Source: Marthasterias glacialis (lineage: Eukaryota; Echinodermata; Asteroidea; Forcipulatida; Asteriidae). From it: DNA of 64,000 bases. Under the pieces are notes generated by a model. It was given only the letters and a program-made list of their open reading frames with translations. It did no database searches and had not been told where the DNA came from. The stretch covers positions 17,748,110 through 17,812,109 of the forward strand of contig OU452227.1 of the NCBI GenBank assembly GCA_911728455.2. The letters run 5' to 3'. The translations under genes and the position numbers were made by a program. Position 1 is the first letter of the stretch, and every line of letters starts with the position of its first letter. Below, in pieces: positions 1 to 10,888 of the stretch.

Positions 1-795
1 TACTAAATAAAGTCCATCTCACCTGATTACTAGATGCTCGTCATTTTTATTGAAATGATCGTCAGTAAAAAAGGTTGTTTATTTATAAATGGAAAGGAAA
101 AAAAATTACAACACTTTCATGGCTAGTAAAAAATATATCTGCATAAAAAATGAAGATATGAAAGTGCTGCATTTTATTTTCCTTTCTGCAATTACCTGAC
201 TAACACGGATAATCCACCACTTATATTTTTTTTTTTTGTCTAATAATTAAACAGTTTGGTGTTCTATGCCAAAACCGGAAACTTCTTGCCAAGACTCAAC
301 ACTGGGTTGAGACTTTGGAACAATAGGTGGCGGCAGACTTACCAGGTAAATTGTTTATGTAGTTATGAGCATATGTACACATTTCTGAGAACAGTGGATT
401 TATCTGGTAAGTCTGCTGCCACCTAGTGTCCTCAAAAGCCCCCATTATTTGCTCATCAAATCGATGAGAATAAGAGCTTTCAAGTAACACCTTATTATAA
501 AAGGCATATAAATGTACTTCTCAACATCTAAAATGTCTAAGACAACACACCACATTGATACCAAGCCAAATGTTTTAATAATAACGATCATATATTTCTT
601 TGCTGATGCAGCTAGCATAGAAATTTAGTGCTAACCCTGTTAGCAGTGAATGGTGACAAGAAACGCAGAATTTGGCAGTAAGGAGCCGTAAAATTGGGAC
701 CAGATACATTCATTCTTTTTTAAGTGCAAATAAGCACAAAATGCCAGTTTTTAAGATACAGTCACAGGATTTGAAAAACTTTGAAACCTTCATAC
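1..795. other. AT-rich intron-like sequence, no confident exon
   Basis: This stretch lies downstream of the last recognised exon of the RING/B-box gene and is probably intron. It holds one foldback MITE (301-447) and T-rich tracts. I see no exon that joins in phase to the exon ending at 796. Confidence 0.5.
301..447. mobile_element. Foldback MITE, GGTGGCAGCAGAC-type ends
   Basis: The two halves are inverted copies containing AGGTGGCGGCAGACTTACC and its complement, with CTCAAAAGCCCCCATTA at the right end. A second copy of the same family lies at 26793-26943. No coding capacity is seen; it is a non-autonomous DNA element. Confidence 0.7.
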
Positions 796-3363
796 CGTTT
801 ACAATTCTGGGCTGGTTGTCCATAAACAGTGATGTTCTTCCCAGGACGCAAGGCATTGATGTCACATTTATACGGAATTTTCTACAAAAACAAAATAGTA
901 TAGTAAACTTATATATCAGGAAGAAAGCAAACAAAAATAAAAAGAATTAACAAGTTTTTGACATTTTGCTTCATAATTTCCACATAAATTGAAGAGTTAT
1001 AAAACATTTTTTTTAGATGTGCCCCCTTTTTTCATATCAAAAGTTTCATATACAAAAAATAGACAGTGCAATCTCTACAAAAAGTGAAATTTTATGTTTT
1101 CTTCCATTGGGTTGTGCAGGAAGTCCAGGCTCTGTGGCTGCTGTGCATCAAGACATCCCCTGCACTTAATTTTCCTGATTATAGTTCTTGATTGGGCACT
1201 ACACGTACAGTATATACTCACAATTTTTAAATGGTTGTAGCACCCTCTGGAGGTTGCCAAGGCTCATTATAAAACAAAAAACTGACTCATCTATCTACAG
1301 TGAACAGACACTAAAAAACTGCATATAGGGAAACTAAAACCTAGTGTAGAATTGCTGCATGAGTTAAATTAAAACAGTTCAATTAACAAACCCTGAAAAA
1401 TTGAATCCTTTTATATTTTGGACAGAGGTATTATTAAAGACAAATGGACTGGTAGCCCTATAATTTCGTCACAAGTCATGCTAGTGCTTGTCAATGACAC
1501 CTACCCCCACCCACAGCCTGTGAGTGACCAGAAGACAGTGTCACATGTATTCCCCCCCTCCCCCGCCTCAGGAAAAAGCACCCTCTTCTGGTCACTCACA
1601 GTCCCACCGGGAACAAAGCCTGCACTAGTTACCTCATTGCCAGTCCATAAAATAGACACTTACATAAGTCCGTTCACTGACCCCCATCGAAGCTAGTTCA
1701 CCAGCAACATTCAATGATGCCTGTAAAGACCAAAAAATAAACAGTAATTTGTATTGTCACAGACTATTAAATAAACACAAGAGCTAAGGGTGGATTTCAC
1801 AAAACTAGTCCTAACTTATGGCTATGATAAGTTAGGACTAGTTACTCATCCTAACTCGAGATAAGACTATAGTCCTAGTGCTTCGAGAAATCCATACCAG
1901 ATCTGTTATGATTCATTCGAATGACAGTGTATCAGAATTTTTTTCCCACAGGCAAGGGAAGCACAGAGTTTACAGTACTTATCACACATCGGTGTATTGG
2001 TATTTAACAAAAAGAAAACACAAAAACATAATAACGTTATACTAACATTCATAAATTTTAAAAGAATTGTGATTGTGAAAAGTGTATGCCTACATGATGT
2101 TGTAGAAAAACTCACCATGGCTGTATTTAGAGTTAATGTAGGCTCCTGTTTTGGTGTGGAGACAGAAGATCCCCGGCTTGACAATGGTGAACTCTTGTCT
2201 CCAAATTCTGATTGTAAAATAGTTGCTTCGAGCTCGGTCACATTATGGCCCGCATAGAGACCCCTGGTTGTATTATGGAGGTCTTGTAAACACTGCCAGC
2301 AGAAGAAGCGAAGACAATTCTCACAATGTGATGAAGCAGGGAAGTGGCATTCGCTGCAGCTTGTTTCTGAAGTCTGCGATGTGAAGGATGGTTGTCTGAT
2401 TGTTGCATTTTCTTGGTATGGGTTGGGGTAGCTTTCAAATGTTGAAGGCCTCAGTGGATATGATGGAAGACTTTGTGGATATTGGTATTCAGGTTGTGGT
2501 TGAACATTCGGTATCGGGGGCAAGCTAGTGGCACTGGCAGATTGACTTTCTCTTTGATACTCTACTTTTGATGGTGACTGCAGTTCATTCCATCTTTCAG
2601 TTTGCTGTCGTCGCCAATCAGGCTCCTGTGGTTGCAGCATTCGGGTCTTCGCAAACTCATCAAGTACATCCTGTTGTTTGAGTTTGAGCTGCAGTTTGGA
2701 CTGTTCTTGCAGCAGCTGATGAACACGTTGCTGTTGCTGTTGCTGTTGTGTTAAAGAACATTCCTCTTGCTGAAAGGGTACATGTACACCCGATGTTATG
2801 TTCCCTTCCCCTACCACTGTGTCAAATCCTGACTGTGATGGAGAAAGAAAAACTTCGTCTGACAGGGGCTGTGGTTGTGCATCACCAACATGACCATTTT
2901 CTTGTTCTTTGGCTTGGCTGTACATGTTATCGATTTGTTTCACCATGTTTTGAGTGACAGATTCCTCTACTGATTCCCTCAATGATTTCACATACCGTGT
3001 ATGCTCTCTTTCCGCTGCCTGGAACGTTTCAACGATCCCCGCGCGCTCGAAATTCTTGGGAATGTTGTCCACGCCGTCTCGGCAGCTCAGGTGCATCGTT
3101 CTCTTGCATAATGGGCACTCGAGGACATGAGGATGGGCACCGACCCGCTTCGGTACAACCTGTTTGATACAGCCACGACAGAAGTTATGCTGACATGTTA
3201 AAGCCACGGGATCTTCGTAGAAGTCTAAGCACAATGGGCAATGAAGTGTTTCTGCCAATTTTTCAAGGCCCATGGAGCCACTCGGCGGTGTTCCACCAGC
3301 AGACATTTTGTATTTCAAACGCACACCAACACCACCGACGTCATGATCTAGGCCCAATTTCAT
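796..3363 (-). CDS. RING/B-box (TRIM-like) protein with apparent C-terminal galectin domain, 3' part beyond left edge
   Basis: Three minus-strand exons are visible: 3363-2116 (416 codons), 1720-1664 (19 codons) and 881-796 (28 codons plus 2 nt). All have GT-AG borders and both internal junctions are phase 0. Residues 42-86 form a complete C3HC4 RING (C42, C45, C57, H59, C62, C65, C83, C86), typical of E3 ubiquitin ligases. A Gln-rich probable coiled coil (about 205-240) and a Pro/Gln/Ser-rich stretch follow. A B-box-like zinc motif lies at about 336-373 (C-x2-C, C-x2-C, C-x2-C, then His). The third exon reads like the start of a galectin domain: P-Y, then L-R-P-G-K, I-T-V-Y-G, and a final K-R where galectins have R-F. 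The sugar-binding core is not seen and should lie left of base 1. The start was taken at the first ATG in a fair context (G at -3); an alternative is the ATG at 3306. RING is certain, B-box likely, galectin fusion inferred from phase and motif. Confidence 0.72.
1518..1601. repeat. Short inverted repeat (18-bp arms) in intron 2 of the RING/B-box gene
   Basis: CTGTGAGTGACCAGAAGA at 1518-1535 is the exact complement of 1584-1601. The roughly 48-bp loop is C-rich. It is probably a small foldback element. Confidence 0.65.
1795..1908. mobile_element. Foldback MITE in intron 1 of the RING/B-box gene
   Basis: The ends are complementary (GGATTTCACAAA against a GGATTTCTCGAAG complement) and the interior has inverted copies of ACTAGTCCTAACTTA. 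It occupies about a third of the 395-bp first intron. Confidence 0.6.
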
Positions 3364-3463
3364 GGCGCTGGTTACCAAATAATTCTGCGCTTACGGCGCC
3401 CTGTAAAGCGCGTACTCCTATGGGCCGTGGAAGGGCGTAAGCGCAGAATTCCGCGGTTAGCAG
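3361..3463. repeat. Imperfect inverted repeat spanning the start codon of the RING/B-box gene
   Basis: The about 36-base stretch beginning CATGGCGCTGGTTACC returns as its complement ending in GCCATG at 3463. The core stem AATTCTGCGCTTAC/GTAAGCGCAGAATT is 14 bp and perfect. The proposed ATG sits at the outer edge of the left arm. Confidence 0.75.
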
Positions 3464-4693
3464 AGCCATGAAAACTGGTTACGCGCAAACTTCAGAAGTG
3501 CGCACAAATTGTAAGCGCTCTACAATTTATTGTGCATGCACGTTATATTTGCGCACTGCATTTTGTCAAGGTCCTACTGGAAAGTAATGTACGGCCGGCT
3601 GCTGTCGTCATACATTGAATAGAAATTTCACTCGGCCCCACCCCACCTTTTGGATGCGGGCAGATAGATGAGGAGGAGCAGCAGCGAGTGGAACAGTGGT
3701 ATGGGCATTGGACAGAATCTCCTGCCACTCCGGTATGCTCAGAAAAATGATGTGGATTCTTTCTTGAAAAATAAGTTGTCTAAAAATTGATACTTAAATA
3801 ACCTTTCGTCACATTAATTTGAGAATAATTTACAGGGGAAAAAAATGGTAGGCCTAGGTTATGCGCTTTTGACCTGGACAGTATGGCTACAAATTCGCCA
3901 AGTAACTGCAAATCCCTGGATTGACCAAAAAAGCAATCAGCTTGTAACTGATCAATATTATTTAAGATCTCATCAATACACAAAATAAACTGTCCGGCAT
4001 AATCCAGAATATGTGTAATGATTACTACTTGAGCAGACCACCACCCGCCTGCACGCCAGTAGCTGCAAACCCGTATGCGCTTGACATTAACATCAGCTCT
4101 AACTTCCCGGAAAACACCTTTTTGACTTTTCTGTACTGAATTTCCCTCAGTATTGTCAGTTGCTTGGGGAACTAAAGTCCGGAAGAAGCTTGAAGTGCAT
4201 CAAGTTTCAGCGAGGTATTCAGAGCCACAGTCTTGGGCAGATACAAGATGACGTTTGTGGCCAGCTAGCTCCCTGGGGGTCAGTCCCATGCAAAGATCGT
4301 ATAGCGCCCCCTTCGGCCCTGAACGATCTATGGTCCTATGTCTGCGATCAGAGGGGTATTACGGCATGATTTAACCAACTTGACCAGCTCTCACTCATTC
4401 ATTCAATCATTGAGGAAACTGTTTTTCTTCTTCAATGATTCCATTCAAATAAATCATTTCATTTTCAATACATCGCAGCCCACGAGCTGAATTGTGAAAT
4501 GATTTTTGAAAAAGTACAACATAAAACACTACCAACTTCTTGGGAATCCTACAGCATTGTGTTAACTTTTTCTTTGTTTTCACTGAGCCTTTTCTTTGGG
4601 GGCCAATCAGCGCAGTGGTCCCAGGAATGACTTGACATGATTTATTATGTGACACAGGAGAATTTTTTAACGAAAGCAATCTACGTAAGTGAG

Positions 4694-4822
4694 AGAAGTT
4701 AAGCTGACATTTAAAAAAGCTACGGGATCTTTGTAGAAGTCGAATGGGCACAGAATTGTTTCTGCCACTTTTTCAGGGCCCGTGAAACCAGTCCGTGCTT
4801 CAGCCGCATTTTGTATTTTAGG
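4694..4822 (-). pseudogene. Partial copy of the first coding exon of the RING/B-box gene
   Basis: On the minus strand this segment matches the 5' coding part of the neighbouring RING gene. The peptide reads G-P-E-K-V-A-E-T, then D-F-Y-K-D-P-V-A-F, against G-L-E-K-L-A-E-T and D-F-Y-E-D-P-V-A-L in the gene. At DNA level shared blocks include GACTTCTAC, GATCCCGTGGCTTT-like and AATGTCAGC. The second RING cysteine and the following L are lost by a 6-nt deletion, an extra T near the end shifts the frame, and the rest of the RING is missing. It is a dead partial duplication about 1.3 kb upstream of the intact gene. Confidence 0.7.
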
Positions 4823-5565
4823 TGCACAACATTCAAATAACATACCACTTCGCACCATCGCTGTTTAACTGCCATTTCACAATGAGACCAAGCCGAGGAC
4901 ACTACAGCATTTCATCCGTGCAGTTGGGATCGTGCCATAAAAAAATCGTCCACTGCATCTGTGCAGGGAACCAGCAGAACATGGGCATAGGTCATTAAAA
5001 CAATGGATGAAGCATTTGGCTGTGAGCGGGTGCACGGTGGAGCATCATTTTATTTCTCGAGTTTTTCCGTGATAAATACAGTTTTTGTAATTACCCTACA
5101 AGCCCCGTCCTTTTGAAGGCCAAATGTTAGCAGAACATTCAACCTTGTTGACGGACGTTTTGATCAAATAACATTTTGCAAACTTTCTACTTGAAGAAAC
5201 TACATCCCATTATTTTTGACGTCAGATGTTAGGGCTAGACTTTTCCGCACCCAGGCTAACCCTCTGCTGCTTGAAAGAGCCCGAGTATACTTTATTGTAT
5301 AAATTTAACACAAACACAATTCTGATAATCAACTTATCTCAAGGTGTATCAATAATTTGCTAATTGTATTCAATTCTAGGCAAAATGTTAGCTATTTCCA
5401 CTTATCATAAAACTGATTTTAGGCCTATACTGAAAACAATCAAAGTGAACTTGCCAACTTTCGTGGCACCAAGCCTGTTTTCAGAGTTATTAAATAACTT
5501 GATTGGTTTCAATATCATATGAGTTAACAATGCATAACAAAATTGATGTTTGGATATCCCTGCTA

Positions 5566-5932
5566 TTAAAGGTAGAACACATTAGTATTCATCAAAAAAT
5601 GTTGTTATTGGTATATCATGTTGAAAAGCGTACCGATTATGAAGTTCATACCAGTACCAATCTTCCATAGAAATATTTCTGTCTGAAATACTATCAAAGT
5701 CAAGAAGACAGAATTTGAAGACCTGATTTTAATTTCGGTTGTAACAATTGAAATTAAGGACAATGAGTTTACATGCTGAAAAGTGTGCACGGTTTTCACT
5801 ATTTTCTCCTGACTCGGTAGCCGGATTGAGCCCAAATTTCCACAGGTTTGTTTTTTCATGTATATATTGAATCACACAAAGTAAGAACACTGCACTAAAT
5901 ATAATCTATACCAATCCTATATTTTACCTTAA
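5566..5932 (-). mobile_element. Foldback repeat, GTGTGCACGGTTTTTCAC family (copy 1)
   Basis: It is bounded by TTAAAGGTAGAA and TACCTTAA-type ends. Inside are AGTGTGCACGGTTTTCAC, a TCCTGACTCGG segment and GGTACTGGTATGAAC (complement). Other copies are at 6842-7124, 26163-26520 and 32932-33240. Confidence 0.7.
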
Positions 5933-6841
5933 GCACAGTACATTTTTGGTTAATAGTTAAATGTTCCAACTCACCCCATGTGTTAATTTTAAAAGGAAAC
6001 ACTCATGCAATTTATTCGAGAGTTTTTTAAAGACAGTAAAAATCATAATAACATTGACATTACAATTGTTTTGGTAAAACCGCATTATTTTGTTATTATT
6101 TTTGAATCATAAAAAAGTGGTCATACAGACTTAATATGAATGTGTAGTAATATCTGTCTGGGAGGGAAATATTAATCGCCCCTTGATAATTTGTATTCGT
6201 TTTTTCAGATGTTACAATGGGGAATGACCAAAATCGTAAATGTGATTCACTCAGATGACTGAGGAAACTCTACTGTCAAGAGCAGAATGCCTATTTCCTT
6301 GTTTTGTACGAGAGATGGGCTTTACCAAGCTATAAATTCAGTTATGGGCTTTACCAGGCTATAGTTTCAGTTATGGGCTATTGTCGCAGTTGTTCCCTGT
6401 CTGTAAAGTAGGATAATGGGAAATAAAGGCTATTTGGCCGTTACGGGCATAATGAGTCTTTCATTCACGCAGACTATCACTCCAAAGGGCAACGTTCGAT
6501 TGTATTAGACTTTTCTCAAGTTGCGGAACCGTGCTTGGTGAGTAACTATCAAACACTCGAAATGTTTTGAACAAAGCACTGCTTCACTTTTGCCACCAGC
6601 ATCGAGCTGCGGGGGTGGGGGTCAACATTGGTGAGATCTGCCGTGGCTTGATTTTATTTTGGTTTTTACCCTTACACCCATGTGTGGTGTGGTGATAGGC
6701 ACATCCACACATTACTTGGGATTGGATTCGAACCGAAGACCCCGCATTTTCAGAGCAGAATACATTAATATGAGGCTTGCTTCACAAAGATAATTGTCAG
6801 ACAAAAGTATTAATTTGCATTAACATCACATTTTGGTTAGC

Positions 6842-7124
6842 ATTTTAAGGTAAAATTAAGGATTGGTAAAGCTGATAGTGCAGAGTTCGTGTGTGATTCA
6901 ATATATATATGGAAAAGAAACGTGAAAATTTGGGCTCAATTCGTCGTCTGAGTCAGGAAAAAATAGTGAAAAACCGTGCACAGCATGTAAACACATTGTC
7001 CTTCTATTTCATGACATTGACAGTATTTCAGACAGAAATATTTCTATGGAAGATAAGCTTTCAGACTGATACTAAAAAAGGGAGAGAAATTCGCTGAATA
7101 CGAATCCTTTATTCTACCTTTAAG
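6842..7124 (+). mobile_element. Foldback repeat, GTGTGCACGGTTTTTCAC family (copy 2)
   Basis: This copy is inverted relative to the one at 5566-5932, with GTGAAAAACCGTGCACAG and CAGACAGAAATATTTC. It ends in TTCTACCTTTAAG, the terminal inverted repeat of the family. Confidence 0.7.
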
Positions 7125-8562
7125 CGTGTGTGTGATCTCGAGTACACACATGGTCTGGTGTCATATGCTGGTCTCCTAACGTTACGTGTTATTGTTGTGT
7201 ATATTTTTGTCACTTTGAAACCAATCGTATCATTAGGTCAAGGGCAGATGAGCACGGCGCACAAACTAGCCGGAAAATCATCGGGAATACCTACTTTTTC
7301 TCAACAAGACACGGATGTATAGGTTAGTACAAATACTAGTAATACCTCAAATATTATGGTACAGTGCTTGATGAATTGTTGCGGCAGGTGTTTCGACATG
7401 CCGTGTACATGTAAATTAGTAGCCTTCACGTAGCCTACACCATACACGTTAAATAAATGTACAGCGTACACTCCACATGCTAACACACACTGTTGAGTTC
7501 GTTATGTAGCCTTCCCAATAAGGTCAAACATAAAGGTCGGCTACTGGCAACCGAGCCTGTTGATGAAATTCACAATTCAACCAAACTGGCAAGTTACAAT
7601 AGGTCCTCCATCAAGAGACACCGTTTTATTATTACCTTCTTAATGACATAATCATAATATCACACTTTTACTGCTTCCCAGTCCCAAATATACCAGTACT
7701 AATTATATAGCGCCCCGCAATAGCGGGGCTCGCCAATCCAATGAAACTAGGGACAATGCAGTTTGTCCCTATATAATTTCAATTGATTAGAGTGAATTTC
7801 AATCTAAAACTTTAAAAGAGATATATGCACAATTTTTTACCGCCGCATCGCGAAACTTATTTTCGTCATCCAAAAGTACTATCTCCTTAGCAACAAAAAT
7901 AAACTATCCCATAGCAACATATTGATTTGATTTTATCCTCATTCCTGCGATGTTGTAAATTGTGTAAATTTATAATAATCAATATTGAGCAACTTGAATT
8001 AAAGAATAAAAACATTGAACCTACACCTTATCTATACAGGTATTTTCTTTGCTTGTCATTATTATTTTTGTATAGTACTGTACCCCTAAACTTGGTGCAA
8101 AGGTATACTAGGTCATTGGATTTTGGAAGAGTATATTTATTTCCATCCTGAAGTTTTCATTGAACAACCTGTAACAATGTCATCACGTCAAGTTGTTCTG
8201 TGTATGAAAACAAACGGTTATTGTTTAATTTGTCAGTGAGTCTTAAAACTTAAACTATAGTATTTTTTAACAAATTATTCATTGTTTTATTACCAATGTA
8301 TCGCTACAATCTAGGACAACACAGAAAGATCAAAGACATCGGGTCTAGAAGAATGGCGGGGTCGTCAGTTCTAATCCCACCCGAGTAGTATGCCTGTGGA
8401 TCCCCCCCCCCCCACACACACACACATATGACTCAGGAAAGCACGAGTATACAGTGCTTATCACAATGAGTGTAGGAATAAAACCAAAGTAATATTTAAA
8501 GAACTACTTTTTTTAAATAACAATTATTTAACAGAATCGTGTATTTTAATCTCTGAAGGCAC

Positions 8563-10888
8563 ATGGAATTGAAACGAACTACGGTATCCCGTAATGACCA
8601 ACGTGAAGATGACACTGACATGGATAAAGGAAATAGATCTCTTGAGAATGATGTAAAGCCGCAAACTATCATTGTGTGGCGTAATGTGGTTCTGATGGCA
8701 TCTCTTCATGGGGCAGCAATATATGCTTTACTTTGTATCACATGGAAGTGCTACCTATTTACTTTGCTTTGGGGTAGGTTTTCTCACCGTGTTGATGTAG
8801 TAAAGTGGCGAGGTATTTTTTGTTAAAAACCATGTACATCTAATTGTAAAGTCAGAGCACTTTTATCAAATGATGAATGATTGTGAAGAAAGTGGAATTA
8901 CGGACAGAAAAGTCGTCTCTTCAAGTTGCTTCTGAATTCAAAACTGAGATGAATAATTTGGGAACTATTGATCAAGAGGTGCTGTCAGCGAGAGAAATTG
9001 ATCGTGGTTGATTGTGCACGATGAGATGCGTGTCAGGATGGGCGGGGATGGAGCTTTTGTAATAGTAAGATAAGGATTTTGAGTTTGGTTTATGACTGAT
9101 TCACGAAGAAGTATTCAACAAATAATGAGATACAAAGTGGGAAACAAAGACAAATAAAGATTTACTTCGCATGCTTTAGGAAGTTCAACTGTATACCTTC
9201 AATTTTCAGGGGATAGCGACGAAGCAATGAATATTCATAGACCTTTTAAGCACAGGCGTACGAGCCGGGGGCAGTTGCAAATTCGGGCAAACCAAGAAGA
9301 AAAAAGACAAAAATATATTTTTTCTTCAGAAAATTGGCACTTGTGTTTTTATCTGTGTAAGATTTCGGGCAAATCAACTTCTCTGCTCCCCTTAAACGAA
9401 GAGTCCACATACGCCTATGCTTCTTTTAGACATGATTTACTCACTAGGCCTAATTATAAAGTTGTTGTCTCTGTTACAGCAAGTCTCCTCTACTGGGTTT
9501 CAGCGCTCGGGATAACAGCTGGAGCACATCGCTTATGGGCACACCGATCGTACAAAGCTAAGCTCCCTCTGCGTCTGTTACTTGCCATGTTTGACTGCAT
9601 AGCGTTTCAAGTAAGTATTACTGAGGATTTGCTTTATATTCTTGATTGACGATTTTATAGAAACATATTTACGTTTTATATATACAATAGTCATTATGAA
9701 AACAAACAAGCAAACAAACACAAACACCCCAGCGAGCAGGTGTGATTAAACAAACACTTTAAAGTTATTTCCATCGAATAATCTACTGAACAAGAAATGA
9801 AACGTAATTCCGAAATACTCAACTGTCATGTCATAAGCAGGGTCGATTTAACAAAATACCTTTTCTCAATCAAATAAGAGCAGATTGAGTGCTGCATCTT
9901 ACCAATGTCAATGCCTGCCATTACAACGCCATATGATAATTATGTCATGGTTTGAAAATACTGTATTTTACATTTTTTGAAAATTGTTTGTGTAGATGGA
10001 CATTTATTTCTGGGTGCGTGAACATCGTGTACATCACAAATACTCGGAGACCAATGCTGATCCACACAATGCCAAGAGAGGGTTCTTCTTTGCCCATGTG
10101 GGTTGGCTTCTTTGCCGAAAACATCCCGATGTTGTTGAGAAGGGGTCAAAGGTTGATCTGAGTGACCTCATGGCTGACCCTGTCGTCCGGTATCAGAGGA
10201 AGTGAGTATGGATAACCAATCAAAAGTATGATCATTAAATAAAAATGTACACAAAAGGATACGTGCATAACTCATATAAAAGTGTAATTTGCCGTTCTGT
10301 AGACAATCGGCTTCCAGCTGTTTTTATTCCGTACGTCTAATTGTTGCAAAGCGTCGATTTTGCCGGGGATTCGTTATGTGTTTCTATTTGGTTGGATAGC
10401 GTCCTTTTGTTTTTGCCTGCAGTAGATTGACTACCTTCAAATCTCAGTTAATAATCATTGTGTTCATAATTTTATCCAGGTATTTTCTTCCGTTGATGTT
10501 GTTCTTTTGCTTCATTATGCCGACTACCGTCCCCACCCTGTGGGGAGAATCACTCTGGAATGCCTACTTCATCGCTGCAATACTCCGCTACTGCCTCCTG
10601 ATGAACAGCACTTGGTTGGTGAACAGTGCAGCTCACCTCTGGGGAAATAAGCCCTACGATCACTCCATCTACCCCACCGAAAATATCCTCGTTTCTACAC
10701 TCACAGGAGGTGAAGGTTGGCATAACTACCATCACACATTCCCGTGGGACTATAGGGCTGGAGAGTTCGGCTGGAGAATCAACCCTACCACTATGTTCAT
10801 TGACTTGATGGCGGCTCTAGGCCAGGTGACGGATAGAAAAACTGCGCTAGGAGAATCCATACTGGCCAGGAAGTTAAGAACAGGATGA
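8563..10888 (+). CDS. SCD: Delta-9 acyl-CoA (stearoyl-CoA) desaturase
   Basis: Four exons, 8563-8773, 9480-9610, 9996-10201 and 10480-10888, join in phase into a 318-residue protein. The enzyme is an ER multi-pass di-iron desaturase that puts a cis-9 double bond into acyl-CoA using cytochrome b5 electrons. All three histidine boxes are present: H-R-L-W-A-H (H87, H92), H-R-V-H-H (124-128) and H-N-Y-H-H (264-268), plus N-S-A-A-H-L-W-G around 232-238. The signature G-I-T-A-G-A-H-R-L-W spans the second exon. Hydrophobic segments flank the boxes as in the SCD family. The N-terminus (about 40 residues before the first membrane segment) and C-terminus are shorter than in human SCD (359 aa). The start is the first ATG of the open exon; a 5' noncoding exon is possible because TTTAACAG precedes it. 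It is the closest thing to an SCD orthologue but could be one of several paralogues. Confidence 0.93.

Larger units (their letters stand above)
3464..8562. other. Intergenic region between divergent RING/B-box and desaturase genes
   Basis: About 5.1 kb separates the minus-strand RING gene from the plus-strand desaturase. It contains the partial RING exon copy (4694-4822) and two inverted copies of one foldback repeat (5566-5932, 6842-7124). A short GC hairpin, GCCCCGC-AATA-GCGGGGC, lies near 7715, and a C-run followed by (CA)n near 8401-8426. Promoters for both genes must lie here, but I could not recognise a convincing core promoter motif. Confidence 0.6.

Noticed and set aside
18-75. Minus-strand stretch reading D-D-H-F-N-K-N-D-E-H-L-V-I-R before a GTGAGA donor, superficially like a galectin H-F-N core
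   Set aside because: No acceptor AG gives this frame in phase with the exon ending at 796, and the P-R after H-F-N is missing. I treat it as chance unless transcripts show otherwise.
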